The notes: generated from the sequence alone by a model not told the origin. Counted from the stretch's first letter, positions 18,651 to 29,842 are shown. The stretch: DNA of 64,000 nt from Sphingomonadales bacterium (GCA_016872155.1 VHBB01000007.1:23594-87593), one strand, 5' to 3'. Numbers and translations are program-made.

Positions 18651-19664
18651 ATGAAGCACACCTTTCGTTGTATTGACGCCCATACTTGTGGCAACCCGGT
18701 GCGAGTCGTACAAGAAGGGGGCCCCTTGTTGCAGGGCCAGACCATGAGGGAGCGAAGACAACATTTTTTGCGGGAGTTCGATTGGATTCGCCGGGGTCTT
18801 ATGTTCGAGCCCCGAGGCCACGACATGATGAGTGGCAGTATCGTGTATCCACCCCTAGATCCGCAAAATGACGCTTCTGTTCTTTTTATTGAGACCAGCG
18901 GATGTTTACCCATGTGCGGACATGGCACCATAGGTACGGTTACCGTTGCGATCGAAGAGGAAATCATTGTTCCGAAGCGACCCGGTTATTTACAATTGGA
19001 AACGCCGGCCGGTCTGGTTATTGTACACTATCAAAGCCGGGAAGTAAATGGAAAAGTCAAGGTCGAATCGGTACGGCTCACCAATGTGGCTTCATTTCTC
19101 TACGCATCCGATCTTAAGATTCCCTGTCCCGATTTAGGAGAAGTAGTGGTCGATGTAGCCTATGGGGGTAATTTTTATGCGATCGTAGAGGTGCAACCCC
19201 ACTTCGGCGGTATTGAGCATTACCGGGCCGATCAGTTGATCGTCTGGTCACGTGCACTGCGCGAAGCAATCAATCAACTGTATACGTTTGTTCATCCCGA
19301 AGATCCTACCATTCAGGGCTGCTCGCATGTGCTATGGGCGGGTGCAGTTCTCGATAGCGCCTCAACGGCGCGCAATGCCGTATTTTATGGAGATAAGGCG
19401 ATCGACCGCTCTCCCTGCGGAACGGGCACTAGTGCACGCATGGCCCAGTGGTATGCAAAGGGAAAGCTGCGGAAAGGAGAGGATTTCATTCACGAGAGTA
19501 TTATCGGAAGTCGATTTACCGGTCGCATCGAAGAAGAATTAATGTTGGGATCGTACCGTGCCATTCGCCCGTCCATAGAGGGGTGGGCTCGTTTGTATGG
19601 GTATAATACGATAGGGATCGATCCCGAGGACGATCCGTACGCGTACGGTTTTCAGGTACTATAA
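18651..19664 (+). CDS. Proline racemase superfamily, probable 4-hydroxyproline 2-epimerase
   Basis: DAHTCGNPVRVV, MCGHGTIG and DRSPCGTGTSARMA: both catalytic cysteines present. Confidence 0.88.
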   Translation: MKHTFRCIDAHTCGNPVRVVQEGGPLLQGQTMRERRQHFLREFDWIRRGLMFEPRGHDMMSGSIVYPPLDPQNDASVLFIETSGCLPMCGHGTIGTVTVAIEEEIIVPKRPGYLQLETPAGLVIVHYQSREVNGKVKVESVRLTNVASFLYASDLKIPCPDLGEVVVDVAYGGNFYAIVEVQPHFGGIEHYRADQLIVWSRALREAINQLYTFVHPEDPTIQGCSHVLWAGAVLDSASTARNAVFYGDKAIDRSPCGTGTSARMAQWYAKGKLRKGEDFIHESIIGSRFTGRIEEELMLGSYRAIRPSIEGWARLYGYNTIGIDPEDDPYAYGFQVL

Positions 19665-19671
19665 ATTAGAT

Positions 19672-20922
19672 ATGAAAGTAGTCGTTATCGGAGGAGGGAT
19701 CGTAGGATTAAGTTCGGCCTTTTATTTACACAAGGCCGGTCATGAGGTGGTCGTTATTGACAAAGAAGACCTGCTGCAAGGATGTTCGTATGGCAATGCA
19801 GGCTATATATGCCCCAGTCATTTTATTCCACTGGCCACACCCGGTATTGTAAAGCAAGGGTTGCGCTGGATGTGGAATAGCGAGAGTCCTTTTTACGTTC
19901 AGCCCCGTCTCGATCTTTCGTTACTACGCTGGGGCTGGCATTTTATGCGTAGCGCCACTGCTAAAAAAGCAGCAGCGGCGGCTATTCCGCTTCGCGATAT
20001 TTCGCTGCTCAGTCAGCTAGAGTATGCCCGTTGGGCAACCATGCCCGGTATGAATTTTTCTTATCAACACAAGGGCTTACTCGAAATTTTCAAGACCGAA
20101 GAGAAGGCAGCCCATTGCCATCATACCTTGCAGCAAGCGCTTTCGCTCGGTCTAAGCGACACTCGTTTACTAAACCGACAAGAACTGCAGGCCTTAGAGC
20201 CTACGGTACAGATCGATGCGCTGGGGGCTCTTTATTTTGGATGCGATGCCCATTGTTATCCCAACCAACTTATACCACAACTCATCGAACAATTACGAAG
20301 CGGAGGAGTTGAATTTATTACCCAGGCGCAGGTGAGTGGATTTGATAGCGATCATCGCCGTATTGGTAAGGTGATGCACAGCAAGGGTATCACTACGGCA
20401 GATCAAGTGGTAGTGGCTACGGGCTCTTGGGGTCGCCAGACAGCCGCCTTGTTGGGCATTCGTATACCGCTGATGCCCGGAAGGGGATACTCTGTTACCC
20501 TGGAGCCCCCCGGAGAGACTCGCCTAAACTATCCGGCCATTTTAATAGAAGGAAGGGTAGCCATTACCCCTCTAAGCGCCGGCTTGGTTCGTTTCGGTGG
20601 CACAATGGAGATTACTCCGCATGATACCCCTCCTCGCTACAATAGGGTTCGCGGCATCCTTCGCTCGGTGGCCGATTTTTATCCTGACCTTGCAGTGCCC
20701 TTTCCTTCAACCGAGTCCATCTGGTATGGATACAGACCTTGCTCCGCAGACGGACTTCCGTATATTGGAAAGATCAGTACGTATAGCAATGTGGTGGTCG
20801 CTACCGGTCATGCCATGTTGGGGCTAAGTCTTGGGGCCGGCACGGGCAAGTTGGTACAAGAGATCATCGATGAGCAAACCCCGTCGATGGATATTCGCCC
20901 CTTTGCTGTAGAGCGTTTCTGA
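19672..20922 (+). CDS. FAD-dependent oxidoreductase (DadA-like), probable D-hydroxyproline dehydrogenase
   Basis: MKVVVIGGGIVGLSSAFYLHKAGHEVVVIDKE; DAO-type C-terminus GHAMLGLSLGAGTGKLV; context. Confidence 0.85.
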   Translation: MKVVVIGGGIVGLSSAFYLHKAGHEVVVIDKEDLLQGCSYGNAGYICPSHFIPLATPGIVKQGLRWMWNSESPFYVQPRLDLSLLRWGWHFMRSATAKKAAAAAIPLRDISLLSQLEYARWATMPGMNFSYQHKGLLEIFKTEEKAAHCHHTLQQALSLGLSDTRLLNRQELQALEPTVQIDALGALYFGCDAHCYPNQLIPQLIEQLRSGGVEFITQAQVSGFDSDHRRIGKVMHSKGITTADQVVVATGSWGRQTAALLGIRIPLMPGRGYSVTLEPPGETRLNYPAILIEGRVAITPLSAGLVRFGGTMEITPHDTPPRYNRVRGILRSVADFYPDLAVPFPSTESIWYGYRPCSADGLPYIGKISTYSNVVVATGHAMLGLSLGAGTGKLVQEIIDEQTPSMDIRPFAVERF

Positions 20923-20945
20923 TCATCTTCTTACTTTTACATCTT

Positions 20946-22547
20946 ATGGGCTATTCGGCACAGCGTATTCCGTATCGAGAGACTGGTTCGTTTTCTTCGT
21001 TGGTGGTCGACTATCTCGATTATCATCCTTCGCTCAAGGCATTTACTTCGCACGAGCTGTCTTTGCGCGGTATACGCGCTTGTATTGAACAGCGGCGTCT
21101 GGTACCCGTAGATCGTTCCTTGTTGGTCAACCGACTTCGGCAGCAATATCAAGACCTAGAGATGCCTCAAAAAGTCCGGGAGAATCTCGAGGCGTTGCAT
21201 AGTCCGAATTGTTTTACGGTAACTACCGCGCATCAAAATAATTTATTTAGCGGGCCTCTTTATTTTATCTATAAGATCGCGCACGCCATTGCACTTGCCA
21301 ATGAGCTAAAGGCAACAAACACCGACTGTCATTTTGTGCCCGTATTCTATATGGGTACCGAAGACGCCGACCTGACCGAACTGGACCATATTCATATCGA
21401 AGCCGAGAAGATTCAGTGGAATACCAAGCAGACCGGGGCTGTTGGTCGCATGAAGGTAGATCAAGCACTAGTATCGCTTATTGACCAGCTAGAGGGCCAG
21501 TTGGGCGTTTTTGCGCATGGTGCCCAATGGACGAATCTCTTGCGTACCTGTTATGTAGAGGGTCGCACGTTGGCCGATGCTACGTTTCGATTGGTGCATG
21601 CCCTATTTGCAGCAGAGGGTCTATTGGTCCTTTTACCAGACCATGCCGATCTTAAACGTGCCTTTATTCCGATCATTAAAAAAGAATTGACAGAGTCGTT
21701 TACGGCGACCTTGGTGCAAACACAGGCCGATGCGCTGGTCGCAGCCGGCTATAAAGTGCAGGCCTCTCTCAGAGAGATCAACTTGTTCTATTTGCAAGAG
21801 GGTAGTCGACAACGCATAGAAAAAAAAGGAGAGCAGTGGGTAGTCAATGGAACCTCGCTGGTCTTTGACCACGTAACGCTCCTGGCCGAAGTGGACCAAC
21901 ATCCAGAACGGTTTAGTCCGAATGTACTGCTTAGAGGGCTTTACCAATGTACCCTTTTGCCCGATGTAGCCTTTATTGGAGGCGGGGCGGAGATCGCTTA
22001 CTGGTTGCAGGTTAAAAACCTATTTGCCGCAGCGGCGGTACCCCTTCCGGTATTGGTGTTGCGTAATTCTTTTTTATTAGCAGCGCCCTCCGCTACCAAG
22101 CGTTTGACCCAGTTGGGGCTGCAGGCCGGGCAATTATTTTTGTCCGATGATAAACTGCTGGCCTTGCTAATTGATGCAGAGACCTTATCGCAGCGTGATC
22201 TAGGAGAGCAGCGAAAAATAGTAGAACAGCTTTACCAACAATTGCAACAACAAGCCGGAAAGCTTGATCCTACGCTTATCGCTCATGTTGCCGCACTCGA
22301 AAAAAGAGCGCTGCAGGGGCTGGAGACACTAGAGAAAAAGCTGTGGAGAGCAATAAAGCGAAAGCACCAGGAGCAGCAAAATCAGTTGCAGGTACTCAAG
22401 GCTCAGTTATTTCCCGGAGGTCATTTGCAGGAGCGCCATCAGCACCTGGGCTTTTTTTACGCGCAGTGGGGAAAGGAGTTGATCGATGAGCTGCTTAGAC
22501 ACTCGCAGGGGCTTACCCAGGAGTTTACCATTGTGCAGTTGCCTTAA
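20946..22547 (+). CDS. bshC: Bacillithiol biosynthesis cysteine-adding enzyme BshC
   Basis: [52 protein letters not shown] motifs. Confidence 0.93.
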   Translation: MGYSAQRIPYRETGSFSSLVVDYLDYHPSLKAFTSHELSLRGIRACIEQRRLVPVDRSLLVNRLRQQYQDLEMPQKVRENLEALHSPNCFTVTTAHQNNLFSGPLYFIYKIAHAIALANELKATNTDCHFVPVFYMGTEDADLTELDHIHIEAEKIQWNTKQTGAVGRMKVDQALVSLIDQLEGQLGVFAHGAQWTNLLRTCYVEGRTLADATFRLVHALFAAEGLLVLLPDHADLKRAFIPIIKKELTESFTATLVQTQADALVAAGYKVQASLREINLFYLQEGSRQRIEKKGEQWVVNGTSLVFDHVTLLAEVDQHPERFSPNVLLRGLYQCTLLPDVAFIGGGAEIAYWLQVKNLFAAAAVPLPVLVLRNSFLLAAPSATKRLTQLGLQAGQLFLSDDKLLALLIDAETLSQRDLGEQRKIVEQLYQQLQQQAGKLDPTLIAHVAALEKRALQGLETLEKKLWRAIKRKHQEQQNQLQVLKAQLFPGGHLQERHQHLGFFYAQWGKELIDELLRHSQGLTQEFTIVQLP

Positions 22548-23056
22548 TCGAATTTATTTTCGTAGCCCTCTTTTTTTAGTCGCTTTACTTTTTCGATGAC
22601 CTCACCGCTCAATTGTGCTTTATACGTGGCGATGATTTTGGCTATGCTTTCGTTTGCGGTTCCCAAGATCTCGGCTGCTAAAATGCCGGCGTTCTTAGAT
22701 GCATTTAAGGCAACCGTTGCTACGGGAACACCATTGGGCATTTGAAGAATGGAGAGTACGGAGTCCCATCCGTCGATCGAGTTAGACGATTTGATCGGTA
22801 CGCCAATAACCGGAAGGGTAGTTACGGAGGCTACCATACCGGGCAAATGAGCGGCTCCGCCTGCGCCGGCAATAATAACCTTAAGGCCTCTTTCTCTCGC
22901 TTGCTCGGCGTATTCAATCATTCGGTGAGGCGTTCGGTGTGCAGATACGACGGTAATCTCGTGAGGGATACCGAATTCTTTTAGCATCTCGGCTGCGGCT
23001 TGCATAACAGGCAGGTCACTGTCGCTTCCCATAATGATTCCAACCAGCGGCTCCAT
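22544..23056 (-). CDS. purE: 5-(carboxyamino)imidazole ribonucleotide mutase
   Basis: [40 protein letters not shown]. Confidence 0.97.
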   Translation of the reverse strand: MEPLVGIIMGSDSDLPVMQAAAEMLKEFGIPHEITVVSAHRTPHRMIEYAEQARERGLKVIIAGAGGAAHLPGMVASVTTLPVIGVPIKSSNSIDGWDSVLSILQMPNGVPVATVALNASKNAGILAAEILGTANESIAKIIATYKAQLSGEVIEKVKRLKKEGYENKFD

Positions 23057-23104
23057 ACGAATTATTTAGGTGCAAAGAAACGATAAAATCGTCAAACCCT
23101 CGGG

Positions 23105-24421
23105 TTAGCGCAGCAGCGATCCCTTAATGCGCAACAACTCGGTCTCGGCGCGTTTGGTCAAAAAGCGGGCTTGTATAAGGCGGGTGTACGCATCTTGCAG
23201 ACTTTTCTGCGCTTCTTTAAGTTGAATTAAGGTAGTGGCATTCAATCGATACACATCGAGCACGATCGCGACATTTTCTTTGGCCAACACAATATTCTCC
23301 TCTTCTAGGCTAAGGGCCTTTTGCTGCGCTTCGTATTCGTTGTAGGCCTGTACTAATTGTAAATTCAATTGCGCTTGTTGCTGTTCATAGACCAGTTGAC
23401 GATTTTGCAGGGTAAGTTGTGCCGATCGAATGTTCCGCTGCGCGGTAAATTGATTGAACAGCGGAATAGCGGTGCTAAAACCAATGTTCAGTCCGCTGTT
23501 GCGGCTAAACAAGGGCTGAAAGGGATTGACCACGGCAATATTGTCGAGACGATTAAAATTGTAATTCGAGGTCAGGTTCAACTGGGGCCAGCGCTCGGCC
23601 TTGGCCTCTCGAACTTGCAAGCGGGCAATATCGACCTGTTTGTTAGTCATGAGCAGAACAGGGTTTGTGGTAGCGATGCCTTGCTGAATATCTTGCAACA
23701 AGACGCGATCGGAAAAGGGGATCGAATCGGAGACCTCGTAGCGACGGCCCGATGCTACACCCATTAGCATATTGAGCTGTTCTTTTAGCAGCACGATACT
23801 GTTTTGCTGTTGCAGCTGTGCCGCTTTGGTGGCATTCAGATCGACCTTGCTTTGCAGTACATCGGGTTTAGTGCCCGACCCTATACTTAATTTATACTCG
23901 GCCAGCTTTACACGCTCGGTATTGATGGCCAACTGTTCTTCGAGGGCACGCAGCTGCTGTTTTTGTTGTACGATGGCATAATATCCGGTAATGACCTGCC
24001 CAATGGTATTGATGATATTGTTTTTTATGGACAGCGTACCTGCCTCGAGCAGGGCCGTTAGGCGGTCGCGCGTTGCATAGAGCCGTCCACCATTAAAAAG
24101 GGTCCAGTTTAGGGCTACGCCGGCATTTAGGTTTTCGGAGCGAATGCCCTTACGCTGCCGAACGGCTCCATCCGTAAATTTTTGGTACTGGTCGTTATTG
24201 TTGAGTACAAGACCCGAATTGATGGAAAGTCGAGGTAACAGCGCTGCATTTCTATATTGAAAGTCGAGAGCCGCAGCGGCCGAATCGTTTTTGGCCAGTC
24301 TGATCTCGAAATTCTTTTCGAGCGCAGTGGCAATCGCTTCTTCTACGGTCAGCAGCGGTTGACCAACGGCAGCTTTGCAAAAACTAAATGCGATCGCAAT
24401 ATAAAGTAAGGGTCTCTTCAT
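23105..24421 (-). CDS. TolC family outer membrane efflux protein
   Basis: Signal peptide; TolC-like repeats (LNWTLFNGGRLYATRDRL, AIPLFNQFTAQRNIRSAQL). Confidence 0.9.
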   Translation of the reverse strand: MKRPLLYIAIAFSFCKAAVGQPLLTVEEAIATALEKNFEIRLAKNDSAAAALDFQYRNAALLPRLSINSGLVLNNNDQYQKFTDGAVRQRKGIRSENLNAGVALNWTLFNGGRLYATRDRLTALLEAGTLSIKNNIINTIGQVITGYYAIVQQKQQLRALEEQLAINTERVKLAEYKLSIGSGTKPDVLQSKVDLNATKAAQLQQQNSIVLLKEQLNMLMGVASGRRYEVSDSIPFSDRVLLQDIQQGIATTNPVLLMTNKQVDIARLQVREAKAERWPQLNLTSNYNFNRLDNIAVVNPFQPLFSRNSGLNIGFSTAIPLFNQFTAQRNIRSAQLTLQNRQLVYEQQQAQLNLQLVQAYNEYEAQQKALSLEEENIVLAKENVAIVLDVYRLNATTLIQLKEAQKSLQDAYTRLIQARFLTKRAETELLRIKGSLLR

Positions 24422-24429
24422 GCTAAGAA

Positions 24430-27400
24430 TTAGGCGCCAATAAATTTATCGATCTCTTTTTCTTTTCTTTTTTGGGACAAGTAAGAATACATAGCCGGAA
24501 TAACAAAGAGGGTCAGTAATAGCGAAAAGCAGATGCCTCCCACGATCACCACACCCAGTGGAATACGGCTGGTCGCGGCGGCACCCAGCGAAAGTGCTAG
24601 GGGCAGGGCGCCCAGTGCCATGGCCAAGCTGGTCATAAGAATGGGGCGAAGACGTTGCGTGGCCGCCAGTACCACAGCCTCTGCTTTATCCATTCCCTTA
24701 TCGCGGATCTGGTTGGCGAACTCAACGATCAAAATTCCATTCTTGGTTACCAGTCCGATCAACATGATCATTCCGATCTGAGAGAATATATTGAGCGTAT
24801 GCCCAAAGGCCCACAGCGACAATACGGCTCCTGCAATAGCCAGCGGAACCGTAAACATAATGATGAGCGGATCTACAAAACTTTCAAATTGCGCAGCCAG
24901 CACCAAGAAGATCAGCACCAATGCCAGCAAAAAGGCAAAAGAAGTATTACTGGCGCTCTCTTTAAAATCTCTGGACGATCCACTTAACGAAGTGGTAAAC
25001 GTATCATCTAAAACAGTGGCAGCGATTCGCTCCATCTCTTCGATACCGTCTCCGATGGTATAGCCGGGCTGAAGGCTGGCAGAGATCGTAGCCGATTTGT
25101 AGCGATTAAAGTGATAGATGGTAGGGGGGCTATTTGTCTCTTCGAGGGTAATAAGATTATCGAGCGAGATCAATTCTCCTTTGTTGTTTCGAACAAAAAG
25201 TTGCCGCAGGTCGCCCGGATCGTCACGATCGCTACGGGCTACTTGTCCCATTACGTTATACTGTTTTCCATCTTTGGTAAAGTACCTCATTCGTCGATTG
25301 CTAAAGGCCAATTGCAAGGTTTGCGATACATCGGTAACGCTTACTCCCAGCGCGGCCGCTTTTAGTCGATCGATCGCTACTTTTATTTCGGGGCGGTTAA
25401 ATTTTAGATCGGTATCGGGGTTTTGAAGAATCTTACTGTTGCGGGCCTCTTCGAGCATCTTGGGTAAGGCCTTGGTAAGCTTGTCGAAATTGTTGTGCTG
25501 TACCACAAACGAAACGGGTTGACCGCCTCTTCTGTTTACAGAGATGGTCTGGTCTTCGATCACAAAGCCTCGACCTTCGTTGTAGCGAGAGAGATTTCGG
25601 TTGATCAGTTTGGCGAGATCGCCCTGCGAACGTTCTCGCAACGAAGGATCACTAAGCGTTACGCGCACAAACCCCGTATTGGCATTTCCAGATCCGGTAA
25701 ATCCGGGCGAGGTAATGCTGAACAACATGGTTCGTTCCGGCACGGAATCGAGTACTAGTTGCGTGACCCGGTTTACATAATTGTCCATGGCGTCGAAGGA
25801 GGTACCCTCGGGGGCGGTCAGTTGTACCCTAAACTGACTTCGATCTTCCATAGGGGCGATCTCGGATTGTAGTTGACTTCCGACAAAGTAGATAGCTGCC
25901 AGACAAAGCCCGATAATGACCAGCCCGATTACCCGGATCTTCATAAATTTTTGTAGCTGTCGCTGGTAAGCGTTTTCCATCCAGCGAAAGAAAGGCTCGG
26001 TAAATCGATAGAACCAGCCATGTTTGCTTGGGTCTTTCTTTGTAAGCTTTACATTGAGCACTGGCGTGAGGGTCAATGATACAAAGGCAGAGATCAGTAC
26101 GGCACCCGATACCACAATGCCGAACTCACGGAACAATCTTCCGACGAATCCCTCTAAAAAGATAATCGGTAAAAAGACAATGGCCAGGGTAATGGAGGTG
26201 GCAATGACCGCAAAATAAATTTCTCTTGATCCCTCAACAGCAGCCTGCCACTTGTTCATTCCTTTCTCGATTCGTTTGTAGATATTTTCGTTTACCACAA
26301 TACCGTCATCTACGACCAAACCCGTTGCCAAGACAATAGCCAGCAGTGAGAGTAAATTGATGGTAAAACCCATCAGATACATAATAAAGAATGCGCCGAT
26401 CAAGGAGACCGGAATATCGATAAGTGGGCGCAGGGCAATGATCCAATCCCTAAAGAAAGCATAGATGATCATCACCACCAGCAAGAAGGCGATCATGAGC
26501 GTCTCTTGCACCTCCAAGATCGATTTTTTAATAAAACGGGTCTGGTCCAGACCAATATTGAGCGTTATGTCGCTGGGCACATCTTTTTTGATCTGTTCGA
26601 GTCGCTTGTAAAATTCATTCGATATCGAAACATAGTTCGAGCCGGGTAGGGGGATAATGGCCAATGCGATCATAGGGGTGCCATTGCCGCGCATTAGGGT
26701 CTCTTCGTTCTCGGGGCCCAATACCGCTTCGCCCACATCGCTGAGTTTTACATCGGCTCCGTTTACATTTTTGATAATAAGATTATTGAAATCCTCTTCG
26801 GTGTTCATGCGCCCAAAGGTTCTCACCGACAGCTCGATCGAAGAGCCCGCGATCTTTCCCGAAGGCAGTTCGCTGTTCTCTCTATTTAGGGCTGCTTGTA
26901 CATCGCCCACTGTAATACCCAGCGCATTGAGTCGGGCCGGCTCTAGCCATAGACGCATGGCATAGCGCTTCTCTCCCCAGATCTGCACGGCACTCACACC
27001 CGGAATGGTTTGCAACCGTTCGACCAACACATTGGTGGCATACTCTGTAATGGCCAGTTGATCGCGGTTAGGACTTTGTACCGTCATGGAGATGATCGGA
27101 TCAGAACTGGCATCGGCTTTTGATACCACCGGAGGCGAATCCAGATCGGATGGAAGCGAGCGAACCGTTTGTGATACTTTGTCGCGTACATCGTTGGCAG
27201 CGGCCTCCAGATCTACGCTCAATTCAAATTCTACATTGATGTTGCTGGTGCCGTTACTACTCTAAGAAGTAATATTTTTTATGCCGGCTATTCCATTGAT
27301 CGCTTTTTCGAGTGGCTCCGTGATCTGTGTCTCTATAATATCTGGATTGGCACCAGGGTAGGAGGTTCTGACACTAATGTTCGGTGGATCGATGGCAGGG

Positions 27401-27510
27401 TAATCGCGTACGCCCAGAAACTTAAATCCGATAACGCCAAAAAGCACAATGATCAGATTCATGACCACGGCCAAAATGGGCCTGCGTAAACTTAGCTCAG
27501 CCAGGTTCAT
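24430..27510 (-). pseudogene. Efflux RND transporter permease (AcrB-type) interrupted by in-frame TAG at 27262-27264
   Basis: MNLAELSLRRPILAVVMNLIIVLFGVIGFKFLGVRDYPAIDPPNISVRTSYPGANPDIIETQITEPLEKAINGIAGIKNITS-*-SSNGTSNINVEFELSVDLEAAANDVRDKVSQ... continuous frame; remaining 930 aa intact. Confidence 0.85.
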
Positions 27511-28571
27511 GGTAGGGGATTCAAGATTTTACCAATGGTGATCGGGGCATCGGGTCGCACACTGAGGAGTCCGGTCGTTACCACGGTATCGCCGGCGCTA
27601 AGCCCGTCTGTTATCTGTACGCGGTCGGCGGTTCTAGATCCGGTCTTTATATCGGTAAACACGGCGACACCCCCTTTATAAAGAATAACTTTTTTTCCAC
27701 GGGCCTGTGGTAAGATGGCTTGGGTGGGAATCAACATAGCATTAGGATCGGGATCGAACCCAATGCTGACCTTAGCAAAGCTTCCGGGTAGCAGTGCCGA
27801 ACTCTTACTGGCAACGAGGGCGCGCACTTGCAGGCTTCTGCTGTTCTCGGTTACTTTCGACTCGGTGGCCACTACCCGAGCGGTGAGTGAATCGCTGCTT
27901 CCTTCGAAACGAAAATAAACGGACTGTCCATTGCGAATCTTGCTGATGTATTTTTCGGGTATCGAAAAGTCGAGTTTTAATTGATCGGTCTGGTTAATCA
28001 CGGCAATTACAGAGGCAGAATTTACATAGGCGCCATTGCTAATATTGCGAAGCCCCAGTTTGCCACTAAAAGGAGCCCTGATCTCGGTCTTTTCTATGCT
28101 GGTCTTAATTATCCCAATGTCGGCTTTGAGGCTGTTGACCTGTAGCAGGCTAATGTCATAGTCTTGTTGGCTAATACCCTGGATCTTTAACAGCTGTGCT
28201 TGTCTTTTCTCTGTCTGTTGAGCCAGTTGTAATTGTATTTCGAGTTTGTTGAGTTGGGCGACTAGGTCGGCATCATTCAGTTTGGCCAGCAGACTTCCTT
28301 TTTCTATAAATCTTCCTTCTTCAATTGGTAGTTTTACAATTCGTCCGGCCACCTCGGGATGGATCTCTACCGATTCACTGGCTACGATGGTGCCGGGTAC
28401 TTCGATGTTCTCGGCATAGGAAGACGTTCGTACAACGAACAGGTCTACTTTGAGGGGCTTATTTTTTTCGCCCCCTCCCATGGAATTAGGAGATTTTTTA
28501 GAAGACTCGCCACAACCCGCGGCAACAAGAAGGGGCAGCGAAAAGGCCCAAAGCAGATTAAATTTTCTCAT
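27507..28571 (-). CDS. Efflux RND transporter periplasmic adaptor subunit (MFP), lipoprotein-like
   Basis: EVAGRIVKLPIEEGRFIEKGSLLAKLND, IRAPFSGKLGLRNISNGAYV; start MRKFNLLWAFSLPLLVAAGC at 28571. Confidence 0.93.
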   Translation of the reverse strand: MRKFNLLWAFSLPLLVAAGCGESSKKSPNSMGGGEKNKPLKVDLFVVRTSSYAENIEVPGTIVASESVEIHPEVAGRIVKLPIEEGRFIEKGSLLAKLNDADLVAQLNKLEIQLQLAQQTEKRQAQLLKIQGISQQDYDISLLQVNSLKADIGIIKTSIEKTEIRAPFSGKLGLRNISNGAYVNSASVIAVINQTDQLKLDFSIPEKYISKIRNGQSVYFRFEGSSDSLTARVVATESKVTENSRSLQVRALVASKSSALLPGSFAKVSIGFDPDPNAMLIPTQAILPQARGKKVILYKGGVAVFTDIKTGSRTADRVQITDGLSAGDTVVTTGLLSVRPDAPITIGKILNPLP

Positions 28572-28643
28572 GGAAGCAAATTGGCTATTAAAGATAGCGT
28601 TGTTGCGCCAAGCGGCACAACGCATTTGACGATAAAATCCTGA

Positions 28644-29774
28644 TTATCTTTCGCTAGAGCCGCTAACCGCTACCTTACTTTTGAGCCCCAGGGCTTGCTG
28701 CTGCAGGGTATTAACATCGCCTCCCAGCAGGGTAATATGCCCCATCTTTCGCCCGGGCTTAGCGACCTTTTTTTCATAGCAGTGCCAAAAGAGACCCGGT
28801 ATAGAGGCGAGCTCGTTTATGCCATGGTAGTGAGCAGGTCCGGAAGTTCCGGTTCCCACCACGTTGATCATAACAGAAGGGCTACGCAGGCGCGTATCGC
28901 CCAAGGAAAGCGAAAGCAGGATACGCCAGAGCATATCGAACTGCGACGACTCGATGGCCTCGATGGTATGGTGTCCGCTATTGTGCACACGCGGTGCCGT
29001 TTCGTTGACTAAAATTTGGTCTTGAGTATCCAAGAAAAGCTCTACGGCAAAAAGCCCCGGAGACCGAAATCCCTCTACTACTTGCAGCGCGATCGCTGTA
29101 GCCTGGCTGGCGATCAACGGATCCACTTGTGCCGGACAAAGCTGCGTATCGAGTAAGTTAAGAGTGGGATCGAAACACATCTCTACCAGGGGGTAGATCG
29201 CCGTCTCGTTTTTTTCGTTGATGGCTATCATTACGGCCAGCTCTTTTTTAATCGGGACTCTTTTTTCTAACACAGCGGGTGCTTCAAAACCTCTGCTCAG
29301 ATCGTTGGCATTTGTTAAGAGTTGAACGCCTTTGCCGTCATAGCCTCCTTCGCCGATCTTATGCACCGCAGGTAAAAAAGAAAGTTGATCGATGAGCTCT
29401 TGGCGCGAATGAGTGATCACAAAGTCGGCGGTAGGAATTTGATGCTCGCGATAATATTGCTTTTGCGAGATCTTGTTTTTTATAAGACGTAGCACCCGAG
29501 GTTCAGGAACTACCACTACGCCTTCACTCGCCAGTTTTTCGAGCGCCTCGATATTGACCTGCTCGATCTCTATGGTTATTTTGTCGAGCGATTTTCCGAA
29601 CGCATACACGTCTTCGAAATTGCGGATATCGCCGGTTGTAAAATGATCGCAAAGCGAAGCGGCCGGACATTCCGGATCGTTCTCGAGTACATGTGTCTCA
29701 ACAGGATAGGGGGCGGCTGCCTCTAAGAGCATTTTGCCCAGTTGTCCTCCTCCTAAGATGCCCACTTTTAACAT
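28644..29774 (-). CDS. purK: 5-(carboxyamino)imidazole ribonucleotide synthase
   Basis: GILGGGQLGKMLLEAA, ATP-grasp motifs, NETAPRVHNSGHHTIEA. Confidence 0.96.
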   Translation of the reverse strand: MLKVGILGGGQLGKMLLEAAAPYPVETHVLENDPECPAASLCDHFTTGDIRNFEDVYAFGKSLDKITIEIEQVNIEALEKLASEGVVVVPEPRVLRLIKNKISQKQYYREHQIPTADFVITHSRQELIDQLSFLPAVHKIGEGGYDGKGVQLLTNANDLSRGFEAPAVLEKRVPIKKELAVMIAINEKNETAIYPLVEMCFDPTLNLLDTQLCPAQVDPLIASQATAIALQVVEGFRSPGLFAVELFLDTQDQILVNETAPRVHNSGHHTIEAIESSQFDMLWRILLSLSLGDTRLRSPSVMINVVGTGTSGPAHYHGINELASIPGLFWHCYEKKVAKPGRKMGHITLLGGDVNTLQQQALGLKSKVAVSGSSER

Positions 29775-29778
29775 GGCG

Positions 29779-29786
29779 CAAAGATA
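29779..29786 (-). promoter_or_regulatory. -7 box TATCTTTG, 4 nt upstream of purK ATG
   Basis: Minus-strand TATCTTTG-CGCC-ATG. Confidence 0.5.
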
Positions 29787-29830
29787 GCTTCTAGGCCAAC
29801 TACCCTACGGGCCAAAGCCTCTATTTTCTT

Positions 29831-29838
29831 TATTTTTG
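29831..29838 (+). promoter_or_regulatory. -7 box TATTTTTG, 4 nt upstream of hppD ATG
   Basis: TATTTTTG-CAAT-ATG. Confidence 0.5.
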
Positions 29839-29842
29839 CAAT

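Noticed and set aside
24430-27222. Independent 930-aa gene starting at TTG 27222
   Set aside because: The start would lie inside a conserved RND segment (FELSVDLEAAANDV) and miss the first TM helix; a nonsense-interrupted full-length gene explains it better.
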